DNA of 64,000 nt from Heloderma charlesbogerti (GCA_026122225.1 JANEZZ010000307.1:682001-746000); one strand, 5' to 3'. Positions 21,585 to 32,251 are shown, counted from the stretch's first letter. Program-made: numbers and translations. The notes: a model not told the origin generated them from the letters alone.

Positions 21585-23160
21585 GGTGAGGGGATCAGGG
21601 CGGTGATGAATGCTTCCCTTGAGGACGGAGTGATGCCATCAGCCCTCAAGGAGGCAGTGATAAGATCACTCTTAAAGAAGCCCTCCTTGGATCCCCAAGT
21701 TCTGAACAACTTTTGCCCAGTCTCAAATCTGCCATTTTGGGGCAAGGTGATTGAGCGGGTGGTGGCGATGCAGTTGAAGGCACACTTGGAAGAAACTGAT
21801 TATCTAGACCCATTTCAGTCGGGCTTCAGGCTTGGGCATGGGACAGAAATGGCCTGGGTCGCCTTGGTGGATGATATGAGGAGGGCTCTGGATAGGGGTG
21901 AATGCTCCTTTCTTGCTCTCCTTGACCTCTCAGCGGCTTTTGATACTGTTGACCATGGTATCCTCTGCCTGGAGGGGTTGGGCATTGGAGACACTGTATT
22001 GCGGTGGTTCCAGTCCTTCCTCTCCAGCAGATACCAGAGGGTAGCACTGGGAGAGGAGGTTTTGGACCCATGGCCACTCGATTATGGGGTGCCACAGGGT
22101 TCCATTCTCTCCCCGATGCTATTTAACGTCTATGTGAAGCCGCTGGGGGCTGTCATCAGGAGGTTTGGGGTGCGGTGTCATCAATATGCGGATGACACGC
22201 AGCCCTACCTCTCGTTCAAATCTTCACCATGGTTGGCCATAGAATCCTTGTCCAAATGTCTGGAGACGGTGAGTGGCTGGATGGGGAGGAATAGGCTGAA
22301 GCTGAACCCTGACAAAACCGAGGTACTTTTGGTGGGAGACAAGAGGAGGCTGGGGGATGTAGACCTGGTGTTGAATGGGGTACGGCTACCCTTGAAAGAC
22401 CAGGTCCGCAGCCTGGGGGTCATTTTGGACTCCCAGCTGTCCATGGAGGCTCAGGTGTCGGCTGTGAGCCAGACAGCGCTGTACCAACTCCATCTGATAT
22501 GGCGGCTGCACCCCTTCCTTCCCGACCATCTGCTCCTATCAGTAGTACATGCCCTGGTCTCCTCTCGTTTAGACTACTGTAATGCACTCTACGTGGGGTT
22601 ACCCTTGAAGATGGTTCGGAAGCTTCAGCTGGTACAGCACGCGACGGCTCGCCTGATTAAAGGCAGCCGCCGGCAACATCACATCACTCCAGTGCTGAAG
22701 CAGTTGCACTGGTTACCAGTTGTTTTCCAGGCCAAATTCAAGATGTTGGTTTTGACCTTTAAAACCCTATATGGTTCTAGCCCAGCCTATCTTAAGGAGC
22801 GCCTCCAGCAACACCAGGCAGGCCGCTTAACAAGATCAGCCTCGGATGGCCTTCTCTCTGTCCCATCAGCCAGGACAGCTAGACTGGTGGAGACGAGGGA
22901 GAGGGCCTTTTCTGTGGTGGCCCCTACTCTGTGGAACTCCCTCCTAGGGAAATCTGCCATGTCGCCTCTTTAATGAGCTTCCGCCGTGCATTAAAAATGT
23001 GGTTGTTCAGGCAGGCATTTGGGGTGGGTTAGGGTATTTTAGAAAACGTTTTTATTGTAGAATTTTATTGTTTTAAACTGTTTTATTATATGCTATACAT
23101 CGCCCAGAGTGGCTGGGTGACTGCCAGATGGGCGATTGATAAATTTAATAAATAATAATA
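21585..23160 (+). mobile_element. L2 LINE, 5' truncated, with a long open RT frame
   Basis: Starts inside ORF2 at about 21585 and runs through the RT and C terminus to a 3' UTR (CATCGCCCAGAGTGGCTGGG) ending in TAAT repeats at 23160. The last part of the 3' end also occurs alone at 44490-44693, and a diverged L2 relative lies at 63400-64000. The open frame suggests a relatively young insertion. Confidence 0.93.
21603..22973 (+). pseudogene. L2 ORF2 reverse transcriptase, open for 456 codons
   Basis: RT motifs in order: KKPSLDPQVLNNF (fingers), LLDLSAAFDTVDH (motif A), GVPQGSILSPMLFNVYV (motif B), HQYADDTQ (motif C, catalytic YADD), LKLNPDKTEVLLVG and SLGVILDSQLS. The C-terminal L2 signature is RLDYCNALYVGLP, then HHITPVLKQLHWLPV. 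A few residues are missing after VDHGIL compared with related L2 copies. The endonuclease is absent through 5' truncation, so it is not autonomous. The stop at 22974 falls near the usual end of ORF2. Confidence 0.93.
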
Positions 23161-23596
23161 TTTCACATAGTATCTGATTTTACTGCCCCAAAGTGGAACC
23201 TTTGGATTCTGCAGAAGTTTAGTATCTTCAGTACAACAAAGGATCCAGTCAGGCTCCACAAACTTCTTTCTCCCCCTCCACTTTAATTTCCCTGAAATAG
23301 CTGTAGGACTCAAATTATTTCAGAAGGAGGGTTAGGACTATGTGGCGTCATGACTGAAGAACTGCTAAGGCTTTTAAACAGGTTCTACAGTTTTAAAAAA
23401 GCTAGAAAAAGCCCTCAGCCACCTCACCTCATAAAGTTAATGTAAGTACATGCAATCTTTGCAAATCCTGCACAGCCTCCTAAATTCCTCTGAAGTACTA
23501 CCTCTTTGAAAGGAGCCACTTGGCTTAGGGAATTGTCTCTGCCCCCCACCCCCACACACATTTCCAATCACCATTCTTCTTCCCTCCTCTCTTCTG

Positions 23597-23600
<4 letters not shown>
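23161..23600. other. Unassigned sequence
   Basis: No recognised feature between the L2 tail and the CT microsatellite. Confidence 0.45.
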
Positions 23601-23640
<40 letters not shown>

Positions 23641-23665
23641 CTTTCTTTCTTTCTTTCTCTTCTTT
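23600..23665. repeat. (CT)n / (TTTC)n microsatellite
   Basis: A CT run at 23603-23637 followed by TTCTTTC units. The open frames rich in R/E or S/L here are artefacts. Confidence 0.96.
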
Positions 23666-23879
23666 ATTCCACCCAGAGCATATCTTGGGGAATTCTTTAA
23701 GAGAATTCTCTTCAGCGGGCAAGAGATGTTCTGAACTGTATTTGACTTTATACAAACAGATTCTAGAGGTTGTTTTTTGTCCTTCTCACTCAAGTCTATG
23801 AGAAAAGTGGGTTCACGGGTGCAGAGAAACAAATCTGGGGCTGTTTTGTTTGTCAGTTGCCATTACCCAGCAATAGAAA

Positions 23880-24073
23880 GGGCCATAGCTCAGTGTGATA
23901 GAGCACCTGCTTGGCATGCAGAAGGTCCCGGGTTCAATCCCCAGCTTCTCCAGGCAGAGCTAGGAAAGAATCCTGCCTGAAACCCTGGAAGAGCTGCTGC
24001 CAGTCAGTGTCAACAATACTGGGCTAGATGGATCCAGGGTCTGACTCCATACAAGGCAGCTTCCTATGTTCCT
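23880..24073 (+). mobile_element. tRNA-derived SINE, copy 2 (best preserved)
   Basis: A box TAGCTCAGTG and B box GGTTCAATCC are intact. The body CTGCCTGAAACCCTGGAAGA and the end GGCAGCTTCCTATGTTC match copy 1. An extra CTCCAGGCAGAGCTAGG precedes the body. Confidence 0.88.
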
Positions 24074-24222
24074 ATGAACAGAAAGAATATTTTAATTTTT
24101 TTAATATTTAAAAAACATATTTAATATTTAACAGAAAAAATATTTTAAATATTTTTTAATTTAAAAAGGCGTTTTTTGGTTTGTTTTTTAAGTGGAGGGG
24201 AGATAAATATTGCTAATTTATG

Positions 24223-24320
24223 CAATCCTATTGAGAACTCCCTACTGAAGTCCTACTGAGAAGTCCCATTATGTTTAATGAGGCTTCCCCTCATGAAAGT
24301 GTGCATAGGATTTCAGCACA
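24223..24320. mobile_element. ATCCTAT palindromic MITE copy
   Basis: TGCAATCCTATTGAGAACTC at one side and GTGTGCATAGGATTTCAGC at the other, with AAGTCCTACTGAGAAGTCCC and TTTAATGAGGCTT around the centre. Diverged copy of the family at 10386. Confidence 0.55.
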
Positions 24321-24514
24321 AGTTACTTTTGCAGGGAGGTTTGCACCTTGATGTTCTGCATGCTTACTCAGAAATAGGTTCTGAGTTGTGAGCATGGTAC
24401 TGCAAGCTTAATACAGTGCCTACCCAATTCCGTCTAATGAATTGACTACCCTTTCAGCTCAGTCCTATGCATGTTTTGTCATTTGTGGGTTTGGACGTTT
24501 TTTTTGCATGAACT

Positions 24515-25150
24515 CAGGGATGGCGGAGAATTTCTCCACGAATCTTCGGGAGGCCGAGTGCCGACGGATTCAGCCCCCCGAAAGTGTTGGGGAAATTCTC
24601 CGCCGGCCCCCCAGCCTACCCCCCAGGATGGGACTTACCTTCGGCGAATGTCCCTCTCGGTGGCGGGTCCCGGCGGCGTTTCGGGGACGTTTCGTCGGGG
24701 GCGGCGGCCGGTCTCCCGACCGGCTGCCACTGCCGCCATTACAAAATAAAAAAGTAAAGTTAAAAAAAACACACACACACCCGTGATAGGCTACGTGACG
24801 ATTTACGTAGCCTATCACGGCTAGATTTCCAAAGTCAGCCATGATAGGCTACGTAAATTGTCACGTAGCCTATCATGGGTGACTTTGAAAAAAAGAAAAG
24901 AAAAGCGCGTACGCAAATGGCGGCGCCCCATGGGCGCCGCCATTTGCGTTCCTTATTTGGACAGGGGTAGTCTACGTAAAGATTTACGTAGACTACGCGA
25001 AAATAAGGGAATGCTATTTGCGTTGCCCTTATTTTCGCCGTAGTCTACATAAATCTTTACGTAGACTACCACTGTCCAAATAAGGAACGCAAATGGCGGC
25101 ACCCATGGGGCACCGCCATTTGCATACACGCTTTTTTTTCTCTTTTTTTT
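24515..25150. mobile_element. Palindrome-rich hAT-like element, copy 2, right end lost
   Basis: The left end CAGGGATGGCGGAGAATTTC and the next 260 bp (GGCCGAGTGCCGACGGATTC, TGGGACTTACCTTCGGCGAA, CGGCTGCCACTGCCGCC) align with copy 1. Two TGATAGGCTACGT hairpins (24782-24820 and 24840-24877) come before the large palindrome, whose centre is near 25015, instead of on both sides of it. The centre is longer and carries an extra CGAAAATAAGGG inverted pair. In the final T run the sequence passes directly into the middle of a CR1, so the right terminus is missing. Confidence 0.85.
24905..25132. repeat. Large palindrome of copy 2
   Basis: Arms run outward from about 25015: CGAAAATAAGGG, a TAGTCTACGTAAA hairpin in each arm, TTCCTTATTTGGAC and its complement, AATGGCGGC-GCCGCCATT hairpins, then GCGTAC/GTATACGC near the ends. 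The same modules as copy 1 are arranged around a different centre. Confidence 0.85.
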
Positions 25151-25585
25151 TCCATTGTCGTATTGCTCTAACAGTCAGGAAGTTTTTCCTGATGTTCAGC
25201 CAGAATATAACTTGAGCCCATTATTCCGTGTCCTGCACTCTGGGATGATCAAGAAGAGATCCTGGCCTTCTTCTCTGTGACAACCCTTCAAGTACTTGAA
25301 GAGTGCTATCATATCTCCCCTCAGTCTTCTCTTCTCAAGGCTAACGTGCCCAGTTCTTTCAGTCTCTCTTCATAGGGCTTTGTTTCCAGTCCTCTGATCA
25401 TCTTTATTGCCCTCCTCTGAACCCTCTCCAGTTTGTCTACATTCTTCTTAAAGTGTGATGCCCAGAACTGGACACAGTACTCCAGATGAGGCCTAACCAG
25501 TGCTGAGTAGAGGGGAACTAGTACTTCCTGGGATTTGGATGCTATACTTCTATTAATGCAGCCCAAAAGAGCATTTGTCTTTTTT

Positions 25586-25779
25586 GTGGATCCACAGTTG
25601 GCTACAGAATCGGACTCAAGGAGTGCTTATCAATGGGACCTTCTCAAACTGGGGAGAGGTAACAAGTGGCGTATTGCAGGGCTTAGTCCTGGGCCCAGTG
25701 CTCGTCAACATTTTTATTAATGACTTGGAGGAGGAGGTGCAGGGAATGCTGATCAGATTTGTAGATGACACAAAATTGG
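25586..25779 (+). other. Inverted internal segment of CR1 copy 2
   Basis: On the + strand it encodes [34 protein letters not shown] and DDTKLG, i.e. RT motifs B and C, while CR1 on both sides is on the - strand. It resumes at 25780 with the - strand sequence just preceding this block. Inversion and loss of the adjacent segment probably happened together. Confidence 0.93.
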
Positions 25780-26165
25780 GCGTTTCGTCAAGCCCACTTT
25801 GAGCTAGTTTGCTCATCAGGATATCATGGGGCACTTTGTTGAAAGCTTTGCTGAAGTTGAGGTATATGATGTCTACAGCATTCCCACGGTCTACAAGGGA
25901 GGTTACTTGATCAAAAAATGAGATCAGATTTGTCTGGCAGGACTTGTTTTTGCCAAATCCATGTTGGCTTTGAGTAATCACGGCATTGTTGTCAAGGTGC
26001 TTCCAGATGGACTGCTTTATCATCTGCTCCAGAATTTTCCCTGGGATTGATGTCAGACTTACTGGTCCATAGTTCCCAGGTTCCTCCTTTTTACCCTTTT
26101 TGAAGATAGGGACAACGTTAGTCCTCCTCCAGTCATCTGGCACTTCCCCCGTCCTCCCTGATTTC

Positions 26166-26690
26166 TCAAAGAGAATAGACCGGTTCTGAGAGTTCTTCTG
26201 CCAGTTCCTTTATGACTCTAGGATGCAGTTCATCTGGCCCTGGAGATTTGAACTCATTCCAAGTCATTAGGTGTTCCTTGACCATATGCCTATCGATCTC
26301 AAGCGGCAATCCTGCCCCTTCAGCCTGCACTTCGCCTTTGCCAGGGGGGTCATAGACCCTCTTTTGGGAGAACACTGAGCCAAAGTAGGAATTGAGCACC
26401 TCTGCCTTTTCTTTGTCATCTGTTATTGTTTTGCCATCCTTATTTAATAGCTGAACCACCATTTCTTTCCTCTGCCTTTTACTATGCATGTAGCTGAAGC
26501 AAGCCTTTTTGTTGTTTTTAGCATCCCTCGCTAACCTCAGCTCGTTCTCAGCTTTAGCCTTCCTGACGCCATCCCTGCAATTCTGTGCTATCTGCCTGTA
26601 CTCTTCCTTTGTTACTTGGCCTTCTTTCCACTTCCTATATGTGTCCTTTTTTGTTTTCAGGTCATCCCTAAACTTTTTGTGAAGCCACAT
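26166..26690 (-). pseudogene. CR1 copy 2 ORF2, linker and RT fingers
   Basis: 174 codons, MWLHKKFRDDLKTKKD to KSPGPDELHPRVIKEL, corresponding to the region between endonuclease and RT in copy 1. It continues in another frame at 25616-26143 (NVVPIFKKGKKEEPGNY and IIYLNFSKAFNKVPHD), where the motif-A Asp is replaced by Asn. Confidence 0.9.
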
Positions 26691-26765
26691 TGGCTTCTTC
26701 TGTTGTCTTCCACCTTTTCTTCTTGTTGGAATTGTTTGTGATTGTGCCTTGAGAATTTCCTTTTT

Positions 26766-27679
26766 TTAAAGCTCCCACCCATCTTGGACTCCTTTTCTCA
26801 TTAGCGTCGCTTGCCATGGGACCTTACTGATCATTGTTCTGAGTTTATTAAAATCAGCTTTCCTAAAATCCAGGGTACGCGTTTGACTACACTCGGCTTT
26901 TGCTTCCCTTAGAACCAAGAACTCAAGTGCAACATGGTCGCTTTCCCCCAGAGTTCCTATAACTGCTACTTTATCCACTAAGTCATCTCTGTTGGTTAGG
27001 ATCAAGTCAAGGATAGCTGATCCTCTAGTTCCTTCCTCTACTTTCTGTAGGAGGAAGTTATCCGCCACACAAGTCAGGAATTTCCTGGAGGGGCCATGTT
27101 TTGCAGAATTTGTCTCCCAACAAATATCGGGGAAATTGAAGTCCCCCATTACTACTACATCATGCTTCCTTAAAACATTGGCTATTTGCTTTTCAAAAGT
27201 TTCATCCTCGTCTTCTCCTTGGTTGGGTGGCCAGTAGTAGACTCCGACCACCAGGTTCCTTTTATTCTTGGTCCATTTATTTCAACCCAGATGCTCTCGA
27301 TGGGGCTACCAAGCTCCTCCTCCTGTATTTCTGGGCAGAGATATGTAATTTTCACACACAGTGCAACCCCACCTCCCTTTCTATTCCTCCTGTTCTTTTT
27401 GAACAAGTTATATCCTTCAATGGCTGTATTCCAGTCATGAGAGTCATCCCACCAAGTCTCAGTTATACCTATCAAGTCATAACTTCCCTCCTCTATTAAG
27501 AGTTCAAGTTCGTTCTGTTTGTTTCCCATACTCTGGGCATTAGTATATAGACATCGAAGACCATGTGCTTCATAGTCTGGCTTTCTTCCTACATGTGTCT
27601 GAAGACTATTATTAGGCGCTATCAGAGCTGTTCTCTCCGTTGCAGTGCATGCGCCTACGTCCATTGTTACCCCCAACAT
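26766..27679 (-). pseudogene. CR1 copy 2 APE-type endonuclease, two frames
   Basis: The upstream frame 27182-27679 holds LRCLYTNAQSMGNKQNEL and IGITETWW (Glu catalytic region). The downstream frame 26766-27251 holds VGVYYWPPNQ, VVVMGDFNFPDICW (MGDFN motif), LDLILTNRDDL and LGESDHVALEF with the catalytic SDH intact. One frameshift near 27240 separates them. The enzyme nicks target DNA for target-primed reverse transcription. Confidence 0.92.
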
Positions 27680-27846
27680 TACATCTCCCTTCCCCGTAGG
27701 ATTCAGTTTAAAGCCCTCCTGATGAAGTTCTTCATGCTGTGGCCAAACACATTCTTCCCATCCTTTGTGAGGTGCAACCCATCCCTAGCCAACAGCCCAT
27801 CTTCCAGGAAGTATAGCCCGTGGTCCCAGAATCCAAATCTCTCTCG

Positions 27847-28542
27847 TCAGCACCACCTTCGTAGCCAGTCATTCACCCGGAGTATTTTTCGTTCCCTTTC
27901 TATCCCTCTTCTAACTACTGGAAGGATGGATGAGAAAACTATCTGGGCCCCAAAGTTCTTGAGTTTCCTTCCCAGAGCTTCAAAGTCTGACATGATTTCT
28001 TCGTAGCTCCGCTTGGCGGTATCATTTGTTCCCACATGGATGAGAAGAAAGGGATACCTATCCGTGGGCTTGATGAGTGCAGGCAACCCTTCAGTCACGT
28101 CTCTAATCTGTCCTCCCGGGAGACAACATACCTGGCGAGTCCACGGGTCTTCGCGACATACTTGGGTCTCGATCCCACGCAGAAAGGAGTCTCCCACTAC
28201 TACCACTCTTCTCTTCTTCTTCTTGTAGGCCTGGGTTTCATCACCTCTGTTTGACTGACCTTCAGCCTCTTGCTCACTCTCATGTAGGTTCCCCTGTGAT
28301 TCTTCCTCTGCAGGCTGTCCTCCAGTCTCATCCGCAAGTACCTTGAATCGGTTCCACAGCTCCACTGCTTCCACTGGCGCAGAGTGGTGTCTAGTTCTTC
28401 TTCTCCTAACTGTCACCCTTTTCCAAGGAGTATCCTCTACTCCATTTTTCTTCACCTCAGCATTTCCCACTGCCTTATCTTGCTGCTGCTCTTCAAGCTT
28501 CTGGTCTTCCCTTTGCTGCTGTAGTTCCCCCATTCTGTCCAA
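27847..28542 (-). pseudogene. CR1 ORF1 with SGNH-type esterase domain
   Basis: 231 codons. The N-terminal part is Q/E-rich (MGELQQQREDQKLEEQQQDK), probably coiled coil, then a basic patch (VRRRRTRHH). From about residue 135 an esterase-like domain follows: VVVVGDSFLRG (block I with catalytic Ser), then LIHVGTNDT (block III) and ILPVVRRG. Such esterase domains are known in ORF1 of many CR1 elements. The frame ends at WLRRWC, somewhat short of a full domain, so the C-terminal Asp/His block may be lost by frameshift or stop. ATG at 28542 is a plausible ORF1 start. Confidence 0.88.
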
Positions 28543-28548
28543 ATTGTT

Positions 28549-29375
28549 TGCTTTAATTTAATTTGTTTGCTTGTATATTACCCTGAGAGCTATTTTCTAT
28601 AGTGCGACTAATACTCTCTAGAAATAAATAAATAATCCATAATTTGATCCAAGAACTCATGGGAGCGCCATATATGTTCAGAGGCATGGGGGGTGGGGGG
28701 AATAGCCTTGTGTTTCTTAAGCATTCCCTTCTGCTCCCCCAGTCCATAAGCTCTTTATCTGTTTTCCCTCTACTGATCTCTGCGTTCTGAAAGCTTTTCC
28801 TTTGAGATTAGATTATAGATCCAAAATAGCCAGGGGACTTGTGAGCTCAGGGAAAGCAACTGAGAAAATCTCTTCCTTCTCCTCTGAGATGTGGCAATGT
28901 CTTTCACCCATGTGGGAGTGCCCCTTTAAAGGAGAAGGAGGGTGAGTCAAAGGAGGATGGATGTGCTGACTTCTGCAGAAAGGAAGTCTGCTCTGGCAAT
29001 GCTCCATAGAGTCCTGGCAGCACTACTGATGGTTCCCAGAAAAAGATGGGTGGGTGTTGCTGCTGCTGCTTTGGAAGCAGGCTGGAGCTGGCTTTAGAAT
29101 GCAGAACGTATTCCTATGGTGTGCGTGTGCGTGTGTTTTACAAAACAAAACAAAAAAGAAAGTAAAACAGAAGATAAACTTTGTTTTTAAACACTTAGGA
29201 TCTTGGATGAAAATTTTATGCAAAAAAAAGGGAACAGTTCTCCTCATCTCCCCCCACACCCCATGACAAGTACAAAACACCAGTAAACTAAAAAAAAAGT
29301 ATGTGAAAGGTCATTAAAAATAAACTGCGTAGTCTTTTACGAGACAAATCAAAAGGCAGATTAATGCAGGACTCA
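28549..29375. other. Unassigned sequence
   Basis: No exon or recognised repeat. GTGTGCGTGTGCGTGTG at 29119 is low complexity. Confidence 0.45.
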
Positions 29376-29615
29376 TACCTGCAATTTATTTATTGTTACA
29401 TTTTTTTCCTGCCTTTTCCTCCAAGGAGCCCAAGGTAACATACATGATCCTCCTACCCTCAATTTTATCCTCACAACGCCCTTGTGAGGTAGGTTAGGCT
29501 GAGTGTCAGTGAATGGCCCAGAGTCCCCCAATGGGCTTCTTGGGCGAATGGGGAGTTGAACCCAGGCCTCCCCAGTCCCAGTCCAACACTTTAATTGCTG
29601 GACCACACTGGCTCT
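29376..29615 (-). mobile_element. MIR/CORE-like tRNA-derived SINE, copy 1
   Basis: On the - strand: GAGCCAGTGTGGTCCAGCAA (tRNA-like head), GGGTTCAACTCCCCATTCGC (B box), the AGCCTAACCTACCTCACAAG core, GTTGTGAGGATAAAATTGAG-like middle, and CTCCTTGGAGGAAAAGGCAG with an AATAAATAAAT tail. A complete copy, best of its family here. Confidence 0.82.
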
Positions 29616-29619
29616 CAAT

Positions 29620-30515
29620 GTCTGAGTATAAGAGAGAGGAGTGTCCCTCCCTTGCCCTCCCCGCTGATCATTCTCTGAGTTTCAGCTATTGATTTATAAA
29701 CACAACTTTGTAAAGTGTCCCTATGTCCTGCCTTACAGAGGGCAGTCCTCTAGGTGAAGGTTTCCTCTGTTTCAAAGACTGTCTGGTTTAAAGATAAAGA
29801 ACCCTCAGAAGGGAGAGCAGGGGCCTTGAAGTTGCCCATCCACAGTTAGCAGCACCTGGACAGCAGGCTGAACAGGCACACAAGTAATCTGGTCACAGTC
29901 TTCACCCCTGTGGGTGTCTTGTATTTCTATTTGAATTATAGTACTTATTTCAAACTTAGCATCTAGCTGTATAAATGGCCACGTGCGAAATGTGTGCAAA
30001 TATGTGTCCTGTCTTGTCCTCTTCTTTGGTGACATGTACATGGCCACCCAACAACTGTTCTAGAAGCCATAGAATCTCGTAAATGTTCTGCCTTCAAACC
30101 CCCGGTGTGTAAGAAGGAACCGGCTTCCGAGGCCAGCCTTACATGACATAATATAAAGCAGTTCTTGCAGACAGTACATTCCCAACAGTGAAGTATCTTT
30201 CTACCTGTTATTTCCAAGTGTTATTTTTCACGTTAGTTCCAGCCCAGAATAAGGGGGCCTGACTTTGAGTTGTAAAAGAACCCTAGAGGTTTTTGCTCCA
30301 GGGATGGTTTGTTTGTTTGTTTTGTTTTTTGCTCTATGGGTATACTGACATAACACATAATAGTAGTAAACAATTTGCTTATAAGTATGCTCTCCTCTAG
30401 TCAGCTTGTATATACAGAAAAAAACTGGCTCAACAAATGAATATGACAAATTCAAACATTTGTATAGTGCTTTCACTGTTTAAAGTGATCCACGTGCATT
30501 ATGTAATTGTATTCC
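29620..30515. other. Unassigned sequence
   Basis: No exon or clear repeat was recognised. Confidence 0.45.
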
Positions 30516-30519
30516 TTAC

Positions 30520-30930
30520 AACAGCCCTGTAAAGTAAGTCAGTATTATTATCCCTAATATTGCAGATGGAGGGACTGAGGCTGAGAGAAACTGAGGCGTG
30601 CTTAACTCCTGTTCACCTGCCACTCTCTGGGGGTACTGCTGGGCTGCGTGCCTTTGACTGAGATCCATTCCTAGCTGCACCACTGAGGACTTCAACAACT
30701 TTCATTCCACCATCAACCTGAACCTAGGCCAGCCCATGTGGCAGGTTCACTTTCTGGATGCTACTGTGCTTAATTTATTGTCCATTTCATGTCACTTGTA
30801 GTTAGGCCTTCTGGCGCCACAAGATTCTGTGTTGTTTTGACTTGCCTAGGGCCACCTAACGAGTTCATGGCAGAAGCAAGATTTGAACTGGTGACTTCCT
30901 AATTTGTAGCTCAGTCTCTTTGTCACTGTG
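30520..30930 (-). mobile_element. MIR-like SINE, split by a Penelope-like fragment
   Basis: Left part 30520-30600 (AGTATTATTATCCCTAATAT, GGGACTGAGGCTGAGAGA) and right part 30838-30930 (ACTTGCCTAGGGCCACCTAA, GATTTGAACTGGTGACTTCC) are adjacent in a MIR. The 240 bp between them are foreign. Confidence 0.65.
30685..30838 (+). mobile_element. Penelope-like element remnant
   Basis: An open stretch at 30685-30790 reads DFNNFHSTINLNLG then QVHFLDATV, resembling the FLDT region of Penelope-type reverse transcriptases. Downstream at 30807-30836 follows the tail seen elsewhere with such elements, GGCGCCACAAGATTCTGTGT. No GIY-YIG endonuclease is seen. Confidence 0.5.
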
Positions 30931-31822
30931 CAAACTGCTGCCTATTTGGGTAGGTTTGGTCAATTTACACTATATTCCCAGATAACCCTGTAAACCTGGG
31001 GGTAGCCAGCTGCTGAAGATGTTCTTCCTTTACCTGGAAATGATAATGCATTCAACTCCCATGACTGAAGGCACATTCTGGAGCTGAGCCTTGGTGAGCC
31101 CTGGCACAAATTGAGGGTGGATATTTAGGCAAACCAAATATTTGGCAGCTCATGACAAAGCAAATCTGCAAAGGATAGTAATTTGCAGTTAAGTTCCTTT
31201 GCATGCTGATTAAAATTGTGAAAATAGTACTTGTTTCTTCATTTGGGGAAAATATTTTTGCTCATTATTTGCTTTAGGTCTTGTCCATATTGCAAATTCT
31301 GTAAAGTAGGCAAATTAAACGGAGACATTACCAGTTGGTTATTGTCACAAGTTGTCTGGTTATTGTCACAAATATGTCATTACATTGGACAAACTGCCCT
31401 GTTGCCTGGATTTATATATTAAAGTCCCAAAACAGCATTTGCTATAATGGCTCAAACATTTCCCCAGTTATTCCACAGCAATGACAAATATGCCAATTGA
31501 GTGTGTTCACAAAACCTGCTAATGGTATTTTGGCCATCTGAGGTGATGCAAGTTGGCCATTGCCGGATAATTTAGCAAAGAATTAGCCAAGTCTGAATGC
31601 ATGAGAAATATACTCAATTAACAATGAGTGGGAACAATTCAGTCTCTCATTTATGGCAGGGTAAACTCATTACCCATTTAGTTCCCCTCTCCCCACACTC
31701 CCCAGTGCTAGTGTTTTGAATCAGCTCCCTGAATTCTCTGAAACATTATTGGGGCTGCAATCCTTAACAGGCTTATTAGAAAGCCATTGAACACAATAGA
31801 CATAATACTGAAGAAACATATA

Positions 31823-31957
31823 CAGGGCTGGGAAACTTGTGGCCTCAAGATGTTTTGACCTACAACTCCCATGATTCCTCACCATTGGTTATGTTGATTA
31901 GGAATCATGAGATTTGTAGGTGAAAATATCAGGTGGGTCACAAATTGCCCACCCCTG
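31823..31957. mobile_element. Foldback hAT-like MITE, GGGTGGGCAAC type, diverged
   Basis: Begins CAGGGCTGGGAAACTTGTGG, ends AAATTGCCCACCCCTG. The centre contains AATCATGAG and its complement. More diverged than the copy at 10234. Confidence 0.65.
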
Positions 31958-32251
31958 GGATTGTGCTGCATGGCTGTGTGTGTTCTGTGATTATATTGCA
32001 CGTGCTGAACTGGAGGCTGAGCATATAATTCCATACTTACCTTCTCCTTCTAGCCCTACGAATATGAATATGGGGTTCAGAGTGTGTGAGGAATGCCAAG
32101 TGAAACTTCTGGAACCAGAGGGATAAATGAACTGGAGCTCCAAGCCTCCCCTAACTAGCAGAAAGAATAGTTTCTGCAAAATAAACATACATAACGTGTG
32201 TAAATTATACAGGCAGCAAAATGTTTGTTGCACTGTTGATAAACATTTGAT

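Larger units (their letters stand above)
25151..28548 (-). mobile_element. CR1 LINE, copy 2, rearranged, with ORF1
   Basis: The longest CR1 here. It holds ORF1 (27847-28542), the endonuclease (26766-27679 in two frames) and RT. The segment 25586-25779 is inverted (RT motifs read on +), and about 300 bp of ORF2 next to it are deleted. The last 120 bp or so of the 3' end, including the CATAGAAT tail, are missing, because the sequence joins the hAT-like element at 25150. It is non-functional. Confidence 0.94.

Noticed and set aside
21531..23175. TTTCACAT and its complement on either side of the L2 copy as terminal repeats
   Set aside because: Only 8-9 bp and inverted, whereas LINE target duplications are direct; likely chance.
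23437..23832. Arg/Glu repeat protein on the - strand
   Set aside because: Translation of the CT and TTTC microsatellite, not a gene.
23880..23952. A functional tRNA gene
   Set aside because: It has A and B boxes, but the sequence passes into the SINE body without a complete acceptor stem, and four diverged copies share the same continuation.
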